Shown here: piece after piece, positions 24,975 to 32,639 of the stretch
How the letters are laid out: the number at the start of each line of letters is the position of its first letter
Position numbering within the stretch: the stretch's first letter is position 1
From: Flavobacteriaceae bacterium
GTDB lineage: Bacteria > Bacteroidota > Bacteroidia > Flavobacteriales > Flavobacteriaceae
Assembly (NCBI GenBank): GCA_002711185.1
Contig: PAHL01000012.1
Coordinates: forward strand, 20,930-53,568
Direction: 5' to 3'
DNA: 32,639 nucleotides
The notes under the pieces: generated by a model
Told to the model about the DNA's origin: nothing
Databases searched by the model: none
The model's input: only the letters and a program-made list of their open reading frames with translations
Translations under genes and position numbers: made by a program

Positions 24975-25811
24975 ATGATAATTGTAACCTTAACTACTGA
25001 TTTTGGTAATAAAGACTATTTTGTTTCAGCTGTAAAAGCTGCATTAATCTCAGAAATTAAAAAAGTCAATATTATTAGTATAAGTCATGAAATTAATCCA
25101 TACAATATTACTGAGGCATCATATATATTAAAAAATTCATATAAACTATTTCCAAAAGGAACAATTCATATCATTGGCGTAGATTCTGAGCTTAATGAGG
25201 AAAACAAACATTTAGCAATATATTACGACGAACATTATTTTATAGGCTCTGATAATGGAGTTTTCTCTTTAGTTTTTGATGGTAAAACCCCAAAAAATAT
25301 TTTTGAAATAAATATCCATGATAAAATAATAAGTAGTTTTCCTGTTCTTGAGGTATTTGTTAATGTAGCTGGGCATATATCACGAAATGGAAAACTTGAA
25401 ATAATTGGGAAAAAAATAGACTCGATATTGCAATTGACAAACTTAAACCCTGTAATAAGCAGTAGGATGAATAAAATTTTAGGAAGTGTTATTTACATTG
25501 ATAATTATGGTAATGTAATAACAAATATTACGAAGAAAATTTTTAATGATATCGGTAAGTCCAGAAATTTTACAGTAATTGCAAGATCAGTAAAATTTAA
25601 TAAAATTTATAAAAATTATAGTGAAGCAATTGACTTTAAATTGCCAAAAGAAAGAAGAAATGAAGATGGAAAAAAAATTGCAATTTTTAACACGGCAGGT
25701 TATTTAGAACTTGCTATATACAAAAGTAATCCTTCAACTGTTGGAAGTGCAAGTAGTCTATTTGGATTGGATTATAGAGATTCAGTTACAATTATTTTTG
25801 ATGAAATATAA
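24975..25811 (+). CDS. DUF62 family protein (SAM hydroxide adenosyltransferase-like)
   Basis: Member of the DUF62/chlorinase-fluorinase superfamily. Most bacterial members hydrolyse SAM to adenosine and methionine; only a few specialised ones halogenate. The 278 residues contain LTTDFGNKDYFVSAVKAAL (the N-terminal SAM-binding Asp in TDFG), GTIHIIGVDSEL, YFIGSDNGVFSL, FVNVAGHI, and a C-terminal domain with GSVIYIDNYGNVITNI and FNTAGYLELAIYKSNPS. The usual VDPGVGT-x-RR segment, which supplies the catalytic Asp-Arg of hydrolases, is VDSELNEENKH here. The Asp is kept, but no Arg is present at the expected place. Activity is therefore uncertain. There is no halogenase-type context. It is divergent from phoH and followed by a hairpin. 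Confidence 0.88.
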   Translation: MIIVTLTTDFGNKDYFVSAVKAALISEIKKVNIISISHEINPYNITEASYILKNSYKLFPKGTIHIIGVDSELNEENKHLAIYYDEHYFIGSDNGVFSLVFDGKTPKNIFEINIHDKIISSFPVLEVFVNVAGHISRNGKLEIIGKKIDSILQLTNLNPVISSRMNKILGSVIYIDNYGNVITNITKKIFNDIGKSRNFTVIARSVKFNKIYKNYSEAIDFKLPKERRNEDGKKIAIFNTAGYLELAIYKSNPSTVGSASSLFGLDYRDSVTIIFDEI

Positions 25812-25830
25812 ATTCAAAATAATTTGAATT
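25811..25830 (+). terminator. AT-rich stem-loop after the DUF62 gene
   Basis: AATTCAAA-ATAA-TTTGAATT is a perfect 8-bp inverted repeat with a 4-base loop, beginning on the last base of the stop codon. Placement suits a transcription end, but no U-tract follows directly and only one pair per arm is G-C. It could instead be an operator upstream of dnaN. Confidence 0.35.
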
Positions 25831-25888
25831 AATGAAATTTAGTTAATAAATGTGAATAAGTTCTTTTTTAATTAAGATGCAATTAAAA

Positions 25889-25896
25889 TATATTTG
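25889..25896 (+). promoter_or_regulatory. probable -7 element for dnaN
   Basis: TATATTTG fits TAnnTTTG and lies 15 bases before the dnaN ATG. The -33 site at 19-20 bases is T-rich but lacks TTG. Its position inside the extended frame argues that translation begins at 25912, not at 25894. Confidence 0.4.
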
Positions 25897-25911
25897 ATAA
25901 AATTATCTTTG

Positions 25912-27030
25912 ATGAAGTTTATTGTATCGAGTGAAGTACTGTTAAAAGAATTACAAGTAATAGGAGGCATAATAAATTCATCTAATACCCTTCCAATTCT
26001 TGATAATTTTTTATTTGAAATAAATAACGAAACCTTAACCTTGTCAGCTTCAGATTTAGAAACGACAATGTCAACTTCCATCTCAATTGAATCAAAAGAT
26101 TCTGACTCTATTGCTCTTCCTGCTAGAATTTTAATTGATACACTTAAAACATTTGCTGAACAACCTTTAACTTTTATTAAAACTGAATCTAATTCAATTG
26201 AAATAATTGCCAATAATGGTAAATATGCACTCTCTTATGTGTCCGGAGAAGATTTTCCCAAAATAATTAATATTAATGATCCTAGTACTACAATTATAAG
26301 AGGAGATGTTTTGTCAAAAGCAATTAATTCAACAGTTTTTGCCTCAGGCAATGATGATCTTCGTCCAATAATGACTGGTGTATTCTTTCAATTTAATTCA
26401 GAAAATTTAAATTTTGTTGCAACTGATGCACATAAAATGGTAAAATACTCAAGATTTGATTTTTCAGCTGATAACAACACTGAATTCATAGTCCCAAAAA
26501 AACCTTTACAGATTCTAAAAGGTATCATGGTTGGTGTTAAAGATGATGTTAAAATTGAATACAATGAATCTAATGCTAAATTTATTTTTGGATCTTCAAA
26601 AATAACATGCAGATTAATCGATGGTAAATACCCAAACTATGAGGCAGTAATTCCAAAAGAAAATCCCAATATAATGCTTATTGATAGAGCACTATTTTTA
26701 AACTCTGTAAGAAGAGTAAGTATTTTTTCAAATAAAACAACACACCAAATACGTTTAAAAATTGCTGGAACATCATTAAATATATCTGCTGAGGATTATG
26801 ACTATAACAATAAAGCTGATGAGAGGTTAGATTGTGAATATTCTGGGGAGGATATTCAAATTGGTTTTAATTCCAGGTTTCTAATTGAAATGCTAAATAA
26901 TTTAGATTCTAATAAAGTTCAATTAGCCATGTCTTTGCCTAACAGAGCAGGATTAATAACACCTGCAGAAAAAAACATTGACAATGAAGAAATAACTATG
27001 CTAGTTATGCCAGTAATGCTAAATGACTAA
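25912..27030 (+). CDS. dnaN: DNA polymerase III beta subunit (sliding clamp)
   Basis: Ring-forming processivity clamp of the replicative polymerase and landing site for repair factors. From the ATG at 25912 it has 372 residues, the usual length, with three clamp domains. Recognisable segments are MKFIVSSEVLLKELQVIGGIINSSNTLPILDNFLFE (given as its start), ALPARILIDTLK, FPKI, VFASGNDDLRPIMTGVFF, FVATDAHKMVKY, FIVPKKPLQIL, LIDGKYPNYEAVIP, and the C-terminal MLVMPVML, part of the clamp-binding pocket. The frame can be opened six codons earlier at TTG (25894), but this overlaps the -7 box and the canonical start is MKF. dnaA and recF are not adjacent. The stop interlocks with that of the convergent acyltransferase gene. 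Confidence 0.97.
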   Translation: MKFIVSSEVLLKELQVIGGIINSSNTLPILDNFLFEINNETLTLSASDLETTMSTSISIESKDSDSIALPARILIDTLKTFAEQPLTFIKTESNSIEIIANNGKYALSYVSGEDFPKIININDPSTTIIRGDVLSKAINSTVFASGNDDLRPIMTGVFFQFNSENLNFVATDAHKMVKYSRFDFSADNNTEFIVPKKPLQILKGIMVGVKDDVKIEYNESNAKFIFGSSKITCRLIDGKYPNYEAVIPKENPNIMLIDRALFLNSVRRVSIFSNKTTHQIRLKIAGTSLNISAEDYDYNNKADERLDCEYSGEDIQIGFNSRFLIEMLNNLDSNKVQLAMSLPNRAGLITPAEKNIDNEEITMLVMPVMLND

Positions 27031-28280
27031 ACAGATGAAGATATAGCCTGAGATAATCTTTTGTATATACCCTTTTCTAATTTTTCCCTAATATTAGAAA
27101 AAGCTTGTAGTGTAATTGAAACATCTTCAAGTGTATGAGATGCTGTTGGGATTAATCTTAATAAAATAAGACCTTTTGGAATCACAGGATATACAACAAT
27201 CGAACAAAATATAGAATAATTCTCTCTTAAATCTTTAACTAAAACCATTGCTTCTGGTATACTGCCTTTTAGATATACTGGGGTGACACAGCTTTGAGTA
27301 GATCCAATATCAAAGCCACTATTTTTTAATCCATTTTGTAAAGCATTCACATTCTTCCATAAGTTATTTTTGAACTCTGGTCTTGATCTTAGCATATCAA
27401 GTCTTTTTAGAGCACCTTTGACTAATACCATTTGAAGAGATTTTGCAAACATTTGAGACCTCATGTTATATTTTAAGAAATCAATTATCTCTTTATCTGC
27501 AGCAACAAATGCACCAGTTGATGCCATTGATTTTGCGAAAGTTGCAAAATATACATCGATTTTATCCTGAACACCTTGTTCTTTTCCAGCACCAGAACCA
27601 TTTTTTCCAAGTGTTCCAAACCCATGAGCATCATCAACTAAGAATCTGAAATTATATTTACTCTTTAAATTTGATATTTCTTTTAATTTGCCTTGTTCAC
27701 CTCTCATTCCAAAAACTCCTTCTGAAATTACAAGAATACCACCTCCAGTTTGAGTTGCAATTTTAGTGGCTCTTATCAAATTTTTTTCTAAACTTTCTAT
27801 ATCGTTATGTTGATAAGTATACCTTTTTCCATGATGGAGTCTAACACCGTCAATAATACAGGCGTGGGAATCAACATCATAAACAATAACATCATCCTTA
27901 TTAACTAAACTGTCAATTGTTGATAAAATTCCTTGATAACCAAAGTTTAATAAATAGGCTGATTCCTTTTCAACAAATTGTGCAAGCTCTAGCTCTAATT
28001 GCTCGTGAGCTTCTGTATGTCCTGACATCATTCTTGCTCCCATTGGATATGCAGAACCATATTCTAATGCAGCTTCAGCATCAACTTTTCTTATTTCAGG
28101 ATGATTTGCTAAACCTAAATAATCATTAATACTCCATGTAATTACTTCTTTTCCATTAAATTTCATTCTGTTTCCAATTGGGCCATCTAATTTTGGGAAA
28201 ACAAAATAACCTTCAGCATGTTTAGCCCACTTGCCTAAAGGACCTTTGTTTTGCTGAATTCTATAAAATAAATCTTTCAT
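27027..28280 (-). CDS. alpha-oxoamine synthase family PLP enzyme (SPT-like; candidate cysteate acyltransferase)
   Basis: PLP-dependent enzyme that condenses an amino acid with an acyl thioester while losing CO2, in the family of serine palmitoyltransferase, KBL and BioF. From the ATG at 28280 it has 417 residues; a TTG five codons earlier is less likely. Visible marks are SINDYLGLANH, MGARMMSGHTEAHEQLE, LNFGYQG, VDSHACIIDG, VDDAHGFGTLG (Asp and His that contact PLP), and the PLP lysine K250 in TFAKSMAS. Family relatives make sphingolipids or, with cysteate instead of serine, the sulfonolipid precursor 3-dehydrocapnine. The cysteine-synthase-like gene lies 17 bases upstream on the same strand, which favours the sulfonolipid role. 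Serine palmitoyltransferase remains the main alternative. Confidence 0.88.
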   Translation of the reverse strand: MKDLFYRIQQNKGPLGKWAKHAEGYFVFPKLDGPIGNRMKFNGKEVITWSINDYLGLANHPEIRKVDAEAALEYGSAYPMGARMMSGHTEAHEQLELELAQFVEKESAYLLNFGYQGILSTIDSLVNKDDVIVYDVDSHACIIDGVRLHHGKRYTYQHNDIESLEKNLIRATKIATQTGGGILVISEGVFGMRGEQGKLKEISNLKSKYNFRFLVDDAHGFGTLGKNGSGAGKEQGVQDKIDVYFATFAKSMASTGAFVAADKEIIDFLKYNMRSQMFAKSLQMVLVKGALKRLDMLRSRPEFKNNLWKNVNALQNGLKNSGFDIGSTQSCVTPVYLKGSIPEAMVLVKDLRENYSIFCSIVVYPVIPKGLILLRLIPTASHTLEDVSITLQAFSNIREKLEKGIYKRLSQAISSSV

Positions 28281-28297
28281 ATTTAAAAAATTCAAAA

Positions 28298-29323
28298 TTA
28301 AACATATTCAATTTGATGAACAATATTCTTTTCTTTTTTATTCATAAAACCCTGTTTAATCATCCATTCATTGCTATATATTTTACTCATATAACGTGAT
28401 CCGTGATCGGGAAATATCAATACAACATTACAACTTTTATTAAAATATTTTTTGTTTTGAAGTTGTATTAATGCCTGATAAACTGCACCTGATGTATATC
28501 CAACAAAAATTCCTTCATTTTTTGTAACTAATCTAGCTGAATTAGCACTGGATTTATCAGTGACTTTTATAAATCTATCGATTACCGAAAAATCGGTGGC
28601 TGAAGGGATTAAATTTTTTCCTAAACCTTCAATTTTGTATGGATAAATTTCATTTTTATCTAATTTTCCCGTTTCATGGTACTTTTTTAATGCAGATCCA
28701 TAAGCATCAACACCAATAACTTTAATATCAGCATTCTTTTCTTTTAAAAACTTTGCCGAACCTGTAAGAGTCCCTCCTGTTCCACTTGAACCTATTAAAT
28801 GAGTAATAGTTCCATCTGTTTGATTCCATATTTCTGGTCCAGTGGTTTTATAATGTGCTATTCTATTCAAATCATTAAAATATTGATTTACGTATAATGA
28901 ATTTGGAGTTTCTAAATTAATTTTTTTTGCAACTTCATAGTACGATCTTGGATCTTCTGGAGAAACATTTGAAGGGCAAACATATACTTTTGCTCCCATA
29001 GATTGAAGCATATTTATTTTATCTTTAGATGACTTAGAGCTTACTGCCAGAATACAATTATATCCTCTAACTAGTGAAACCATCGCAAGACTAAATCCAG
29101 TATTACCTGAGGTTGTCTCAATAATAGTACTTCCTGATTTAATTAATCCTTGTTTTTCTGCTTCATTGATTATATGTAGTGCAATTCTATCTTTATTTGA
29201 ATGACCAGGATTATAACCTTCCCATTTAGCATAATAATTTCCTGGAAAATTAGAAACGCTTTTATTCAGTTTGATTAAAGGTGTATTTCCAACCAATTCA
29301 AGAATATTATTGTGTATAATCAA
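28298..29323 (-). CDS. cysteine synthase/CBS-like PLP enzyme (candidate cysteate synthase)
   Basis: Fold-type II PLP enzyme of 341 residues, in the family of O-acetylserine sulfhydrylase and cystathionine beta-synthase. The PLP lysine is K44 in PGHSNKDR (most relatives read PGxSxKDR). TSGNTG (71-76) is the substrate loop, GSSGTGGT binds the PLP phosphate, and FVGYTSGA lies near the ring nitrogen site. No heme or CBS regulatory domain is present. It probably does beta-replacement on serine, O-acetylserine or O-phosphoserine, with sulfide or sulfite as nucleophile. Its position 17 bases upstream of the SPT-like gene suggests it makes L-cysteate for sulfonolipid synthesis. A generic cysteine synthase is the alternative. 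The start is TTG at 29323; an in-frame stop lies just upstream and no ATG fits. Confidence 0.88.
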   Translation of the reverse strand: MIIHNNILELVGNTPLIKLNKSVSNFPGNYYAKWEGYNPGHSNKDRIALHIINEAEKQGLIKSGSTIIETTSGNTGFSLAMVSLVRGYNCILAVSSKSSKDKINMLQSMGAKVYVCPSNVSPEDPRSYYEVAKKINLETPNSLYVNQYFNDLNRIAHYKTTGPEIWNQTDGTITHLIGSSGTGGTLTGSAKFLKEKNADIKVIGVDAYGSALKKYHETGKLDKNEIYPYKIEGLGKNLIPSATDFSVIDRFIKVTDKSSANSARLVTKNEGIFVGYTSGAVYQALIQLQNKKYFNKSCNVVLIFPDHGSRYMSKIYSNEWMIKQGFMNKKEKNIVHQIEYV

Positions 29324-29371
29324 ACTTAAAAGCTTTTAAATATAATTGCTTGCAAATTTAATTAAAAATAG

Positions 29372-31438
29372 TTAATCACTTTGGTTTTCAATTTGTAGTA
29401 AAAATGCATATTTTTTTGCCACCTCTTTAATAGCATTATACCTTCCTGAAGGACCTCCATGACCAGTTTTCATATCTGTTACTAAATAGATTAAGTTAGA
29501 ATTAGTTTTTAATTCTCGAATTTTGGCAACCCATTTAGCTGGTTCCCAGTATTGAACTTGTGAGTCATGAATACCCGTTGTAACTAACATATTTGGATAA
29601 TCTTGTTCATTAACCTGATCGTAAGGTGAATAGGAATTTATATAGTTGTAAAATTCCAAAATATTTGGGTTTCCCCATTCATCATATTCTCCAGTGGTTA
29701 AAGGAATACTTTCATCCAACATTGTATTAACAACATCAACAAATGGAACATCCGCAATTATTCCGTTATAGAGATTACTATTTTTATTTATAATGACACC
29801 CATTAAGAGTCCTCCTGCAGATCCTCCATAAGCATAAAGGTGTTTAGATGATGTGTATCCTTCTCCTATTAAGAAATAAGAACATGAAATAAAATCTTCA
29901 AAAGTATTTTTTTTATTCAGTAATTTTCCTTCTTCATACCAAGTACGTCCTAAATAATCACCACCTCTTACATGACAAATTGCATAAATAAAACCTCTAT
30001 CTAGTAAACTTATTAAAGAAGTTGAGAATGATGGGTCTATAGTATATCCATAAGATCCGTAAGCATATTGTAACAATGGTGTTGAGGGTGAAATTTTAGT
30101 TTTTTTGTTGTGAACAATTGAGATAGGGATTTTAGTACCATCATTGGCTTTTGCCCATATTCTTTTTTCAATATAATTACTTGATTTGAAATTCTTATCC
30201 TTAACTAGCTGAGTTTTTAATATTTTTATTTTTTTTGATTTCATATCAAACTCAATAACGGAATTTGGTGTTGATAGTGAATTATATTTGTATCTTATTT
30301 TATGTGTTTGAAAATTAGGATTATATAAAGAATAAATATTATAAGTTTCACCTTTAACTGGAACATAATAACTTCTTTTATTTCTCCATGAATGAATAAC
30401 TAATTTATTTAAGCCATTTGATCTTTCCAATGTGACCCAATAATTTTCAAATAAATCTAATTCTTGCAGTAACACATCATCTCTATGATCTAAAAAATTA
30501 GTCCAATTATTTAACGTAGTTTTTCTTTCTGGGGTTTTAACTAATTTATAGTTAAAAGAATTACCATGATTTGTAATTATAAAAAAAAACTTATCATAAT
30601 GATAAACATCATATTCAAGACCAGTAATTCTTTTTTGAATTAATTTAAATTTTTGTTTGGGAAAATCTGAGTTTAAATATTGATACTCAGTAGTTTTTGT
30701 GCTATGTGATGAAATGAAAATATATTTATTCGATTTTGATTTACTTATACTAACAGAAAATGTATCATCAATTTCAAAATAAATTAAATTATCCTTTTTA
30801 TTAATATTTTTTATGTCAAGGAGGTAAACAGAATCTGATCTTAATGTGAGCTCATCCTTTTTTACATAATATAAATGTTGACTATCATTAGCCCATACTG
30901 ATAAACCATTTGTATTTGAAATATTTGTTTTTAAAATTGAATTATCCAATAAATCTTTGATATAAAGTTTATATTTTCTTCTAGATTTAGTATCGACAGA
31001 AAATGCCATTTTAGTATTATCAGGACTAACATTAATTCCTTTTAAATTAAAATAATCATAACCTTTAGATAATTTATTTACATCAATTAAAAGTTCTTCT
31101 TTTGATGATAAATACTTGTGTTTTCTGACATAAATTGGATAAGGTTTACCAAATTCAAATTTAGTAATGTACCAATAATCATTATGAAAATAAGGAACAG
31201 ATGAATCATCCTCATTGATCCTAGATTTAATTTCCAAAAATAATTTCTTTTCGATTGATTTAAAAGGTTTAGTTGATTTATCATAATATTCATTTTCACT
31301 TTCTAAATAATCTAGAACATCGGGGTCATTAATATCTCTTAACCAATGATAATTATCAATTCTTAAATTATCATGAATAATGCTTTTGAAGGGTACTTTT
31401 TTTGGTGAAGGAGGGATTATTATTTTATTTTTTTTCAT
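29372..31438 (-). CDS. oligopeptidase B-like S9 serine peptidase
   Basis: Prolyl-oligopeptidase family peptidase of 688 residues, most like oligopeptidase B (PtrB), which cuts short peptides after Lys or Arg. The N-terminal PSPKKVPFKSIIHDNLRIDNYHWLRD block and a seven-bladed propeller (about 75-405) precede the alpha/beta-hydrolase domain. The catalytic triad is S540 (YGGSAGG), D625 (TGIHDSQV) and H660 (GHGGPSGRY). Other family blocks are YGSYGYTIDPSFS, FIYAICHVRGG and GRTWYEEGK. No signal peptide is seen, so it should be cytoplasmic. It lies between the threonine aldolase gene and the cysteine-synthase-like gene, with gaps of 69 and 48 bases, so it may have its own promoter. Confidence 0.94.
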   Translation of the reverse strand: MKKNKIIIPPSPKKVPFKSIIHDNLRIDNYHWLRDINDPDVLDYLESENEYYDKSTKPFKSIEKKLFLEIKSRINEDDSSVPYFHNDYWYITKFEFGKPYPIYVRKHKYLSSKEELLIDVNKLSKGYDYFNLKGINVSPDNTKMAFSVDTKSRRKYKLYIKDLLDNSILKTNISNTNGLSVWANDSQHLYYVKKDELTLRSDSVYLLDIKNINKKDNLIYFEIDDTFSVSISKSKSNKYIFISSHSTKTTEYQYLNSDFPKQKFKLIQKRITGLEYDVYHYDKFFFIITNHGNSFNYKLVKTPERKTTLNNWTNFLDHRDDVLLQELDLFENYWVTLERSNGLNKLVIHSWRNKRSYYVPVKGETYNIYSLYNPNFQTHKIRYKYNSLSTPNSVIEFDMKSKKIKILKTQLVKDKNFKSSNYIEKRIWAKANDGTKIPISIVHNKKTKISPSTPLLQYAYGSYGYTIDPSFSTSLISLLDRGFIYAICHVRGGDYLGRTWYEEGKLLNKKNTFEDFISCSYFLIGEGYTSSKHLYAYGGSAGGLLMGVIINKNSNLYNGIIADVPFVDVVNTMLDESIPLTTGEYDEWGNPNILEFYNYINSYSPYDQVNEQDYPNMLVTTGIHDSQVQYWEPAKWVAKIRELKTNSNLIYLVTDMKTGHGGPSGRYNAIKEVAKKYAFLLQIENQSD

Positions 31439-31476
31439 CTATTTAATAGAAATATTCATATACTATTTTAAACTAA

Positions 31477-31498
31477 ATTAAAAATCAATATTTTTAAT
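31477..31498 (-). terminator. AT-only perfect stem-loop after threonine aldolase
   Basis: On the minus strand ATTAAAAAT-ATTG-ATTTTTAAT forms a perfect 9-bp stem with a 4-base loop, beginning 10 bases after the threonine aldolase stop. With no G-C pair it would be a weak terminator; it may instead protect the mRNA 3' end or be chance in AT-rich DNA. Confidence 0.3.
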
Positions 31499-31507
31499 AT
31501 TTAAGAT

Positions 31508-32533
31508 CTATATCTTTAAATTTTTTAAAATATTAATTGTGAACTCATGCTGATTTTGGGTGTAATCTCTATGAGTAACAATTCTTATCTTACCTCTACC
31601 CAACTTAATTAATCTTATATTATTATCTAAAAGTAATTCAATAAACTTATCCTCATTATAAATTGACTTCAAAGAAAAAATTATAATATTTGTAGAGACA
31701 GGCTCAACTTTATCTACATATTCCATTTCATTTAGAATACTTTCTAATTCTTTTGCTTTTATATGATCATTAATTAAATCATTTATATTATTGTCAATTG
31801 CATAATCAGCTGCTGCAGCGATATATCCAACTTGTCTCATTCCTCCACCGAGGACTTTTCTGTATCTTACAGCTTCTTTATTTAATTCTTTACTTGAAAG
31901 GAGCATTGATCCAACAGGACATCCAAGCCCTTTGCTAAAACAAACAGAAATCGTATCAAATAATCTACCATATTGATTAGGATTAGTATTTGTAGCAACC
32001 ATTGCATTCCATATTCTAGCCCCATCGAGATGAGTTGAAATATTTTTTTCCTTGCATAGTTTACTTATTGATTTAAGAGAATCTAATTCATAGCATGAAC
32101 CACCACCTTTATTTGAAGTATTTTCAATAGAAACTAAAGATGTAGGTGGACTATGGTAAAAATCAGGAGGATTTATAGCCTCATCTACTAGATCTTTATC
32201 AATTAATCCGTTTATTCCTTTAACTAGTCTACACGACACACCAGAATTAAAACTAACACCCCCACCTTCATAATGGTAAATATGTGATAATTCATCACAG
32301 ATTAATTGATCTCCAGGCTTTGTGTGGATTTTGATAGCAACTTGGTTAGACATTGTTCCTGACGGAAAAAAAAGACCAGATTCTTTTCCAAACATTTTTG
32401 CCACCTTATCCTCAAGTCTGTTTAATGTTGGGTCTTCTTTAAAAACATCATCTCCGACCTCTGCATTCAACATTGCTTCAAGCATCTCTTTAGATGGAAT
32501 TGTAAAAGTATCACTTATCAAATTTATATTCAT
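31508..32533 (-). CDS. ltaE: low-specificity threonine aldolase
   Basis: PLP enzyme that cleaves L-threonine or L-allo-threonine to glycine and acetaldehyde. The 341 residues match the family. Motifs are NLISDTFTIPSKEMLEAM at the start, GDDVFKEDPTLNRLE, FGKESGLFFPSGTMSNQVAI, DELSHIYHYEGGG, HLDGARIWNA (Asp near the PLP ring), and PLP lysine K201 in CFSKGLGCPVGS. RKVLGGGMRQVG completes the active site. Together with glyA it gives the cell two routes to glycine. Its ATG overlaps the stop of the preceding partial gene by one base (TAATG), so the two are translationally coupled. Confidence 0.95.
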   Translation of the reverse strand: MNINLISDTFTIPSKEMLEAMLNAEVGDDVFKEDPTLNRLEDKVAKMFGKESGLFFPSGTMSNQVAIKIHTKPGDQLICDELSHIYHYEGGGVSFNSGVSCRLVKGINGLIDKDLVDEAINPPDFYHSPPTSLVSIENTSNKGGGSCYELDSLKSISKLCKEKNISTHLDGARIWNAMVATNTNPNQYGRLFDTISVCFSKGLGCPVGSMLLSSKELNKEAVRYRKVLGGGMRQVGYIAAAADYAIDNNINDLINDHIKAKELESILNEMEYVDKVEPVSTNIIIFSLKSIYNEDKFIELLLDNNIRLIKLGRGKIRIVTHRDYTQNQHEFTINILKNLKI

Positions 32534-32637
32534 TAAAAATCACATTTTATAGAACCAATTGGGGATCCATCAGGTATTTTATTTGTTTTAAGAGGTCTAA
32601 TCATAATTGGTTTAGATATAAAATTATCTATTTGGCT
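32533..32637 (-). CDS. C-terminal end of an unidentified protein (runs off right edge)
   Basis: On the minus strand, a frame open from the window edge ends in TAA at 32533-32535, giving the last 34 residues of a protein; they include KPIMIRPLKTNKIP and end in SIKCDF. The stop overlaps the threonine aldolase ATG by one base, an arrangement typical of coupled genes, which supports it being real. I do not recognise the family from so short a tail. Confidence 0.55.
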   Translation of the reverse strand, partial: SQIDNFISKPIMIRPLKTNKIPDGSPIGSIKCDF

Positions 32638-32639
32638 TT

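Noticed and set aside
24975..25811. SAM-dependent chlorinase or fluorinase
   Set aside because: No halogenase-specific motif is visible and the context is housekeeping; the generic family name is misleading.
1..32639. CRISPR arrays, insertion sequences, phage genes, tRNA or rRNA genes
   Set aside because: I saw no spaced direct repeats, transposase or integrase motifs, terminal repeats, cloverleaf-like GC-rich segments or rRNA blocks. The only G+C-rich non-coding segment is the SRP RNA.
27027..32639. The minus-strand run from threonine aldolase to the SPT-like gene as one biosynthetic cluster
   Set aside because: Gaps of 69 and 48 bases, a stem-loop and the unrelated oligopeptidase argue against a single cluster; only the last two genes look functionally linked.

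Overview
The window is a compact, very AT-rich stretch of bacterial chromosome (about 70% A+T by eye). It is almost certainly from a Bacteroidota member, most likely a Flavobacteriales lineage with a streamlined, possibly marine, genome. Four things point there. Where promoters are visible they are of the Bacteroidota TAnnTTTG type. Shine-Dalgarno sequences are essentially absent. Several proteins have the lengths and motifs of flavobacterial versions (YbiT-like ABC-F protein, SPT-like acyltransferase, DUF62, oligopeptidase B, ArsC-like phosphatase with an N-terminal extension). Two proteins carry lipoprotein signals. I see no mobile elements, CRISPR arrays, tRNAs, rRNAs or phage genes, and no non-coding gap exceeds 300 bases.

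Layout. 1-1386 (-): UvrD/PcrA helicase, cut by the left edge. 1548-8877 (+): recG; then pheT, an unknown two-helix membrane protein and a DUF2007 protein in close succession; then a vSGLT-type Na+/sugar symporter. 8952-10574 (-): ABC-F ATPase, divergent from a TlpA-like lipoprotein (10659-12041, +) whose active-site cysteines are gone. 12038-13609 (-): the SRP RNA, an SDR oxidoreductase and a transaldolase, in that order of transcription. 13693-15124 (+): lipoprotein glutaminyl cyclase and a hotdog thioesterase. 15110-16384 (-): glyA. 16505-17571 (+): smpB translationally coupled to an ArsC/LMW-phosphatase protein. 17568-18209 (-): protein-isoaspartate methyltransferase. 18275-23004 (+): Gfo/Idh/MocA oxidoreductase, YggS-type PLP protein, exonuclease-GIY-YIG fusion, K+ channel with a zinc ribbon, miaA. 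22995-24884 (-): phoH then purC. 24975-27030 (+): DUF62 SAM-hydrolase-like gene, then dnaN. 27027-32639 (-): the tail of an unidentified gene, threonine aldolase, oligopeptidase B, a cysteine-synthase-like enzyme and an SPT-like acyltransferase.

Most genes are housekeeping: DNA repair and replication (uvrD, recG, dnaN, exonuclease fusion), translation and its quality control (pheT, smpB, miaA, ABC-F, SRP RNA), one-carbon and purine metabolism (glyA, purC). The most specific pathway hint is the adjacent cysteine-synthase-like and acyl-transferring PLP enzymes, which fit a sulfonolipid (capnine) route. I found no convincing wholly new system. The points most worth a second look are that pair, the SRP RNA sitting 8 nt upstream of an SDR start codon, the ABC-F protein with one of its two composite ATP sites degenerate on both faces, the cysteine-free thioredoxin-fold lipoprotein, and convergent genes whose stop codons interlock.
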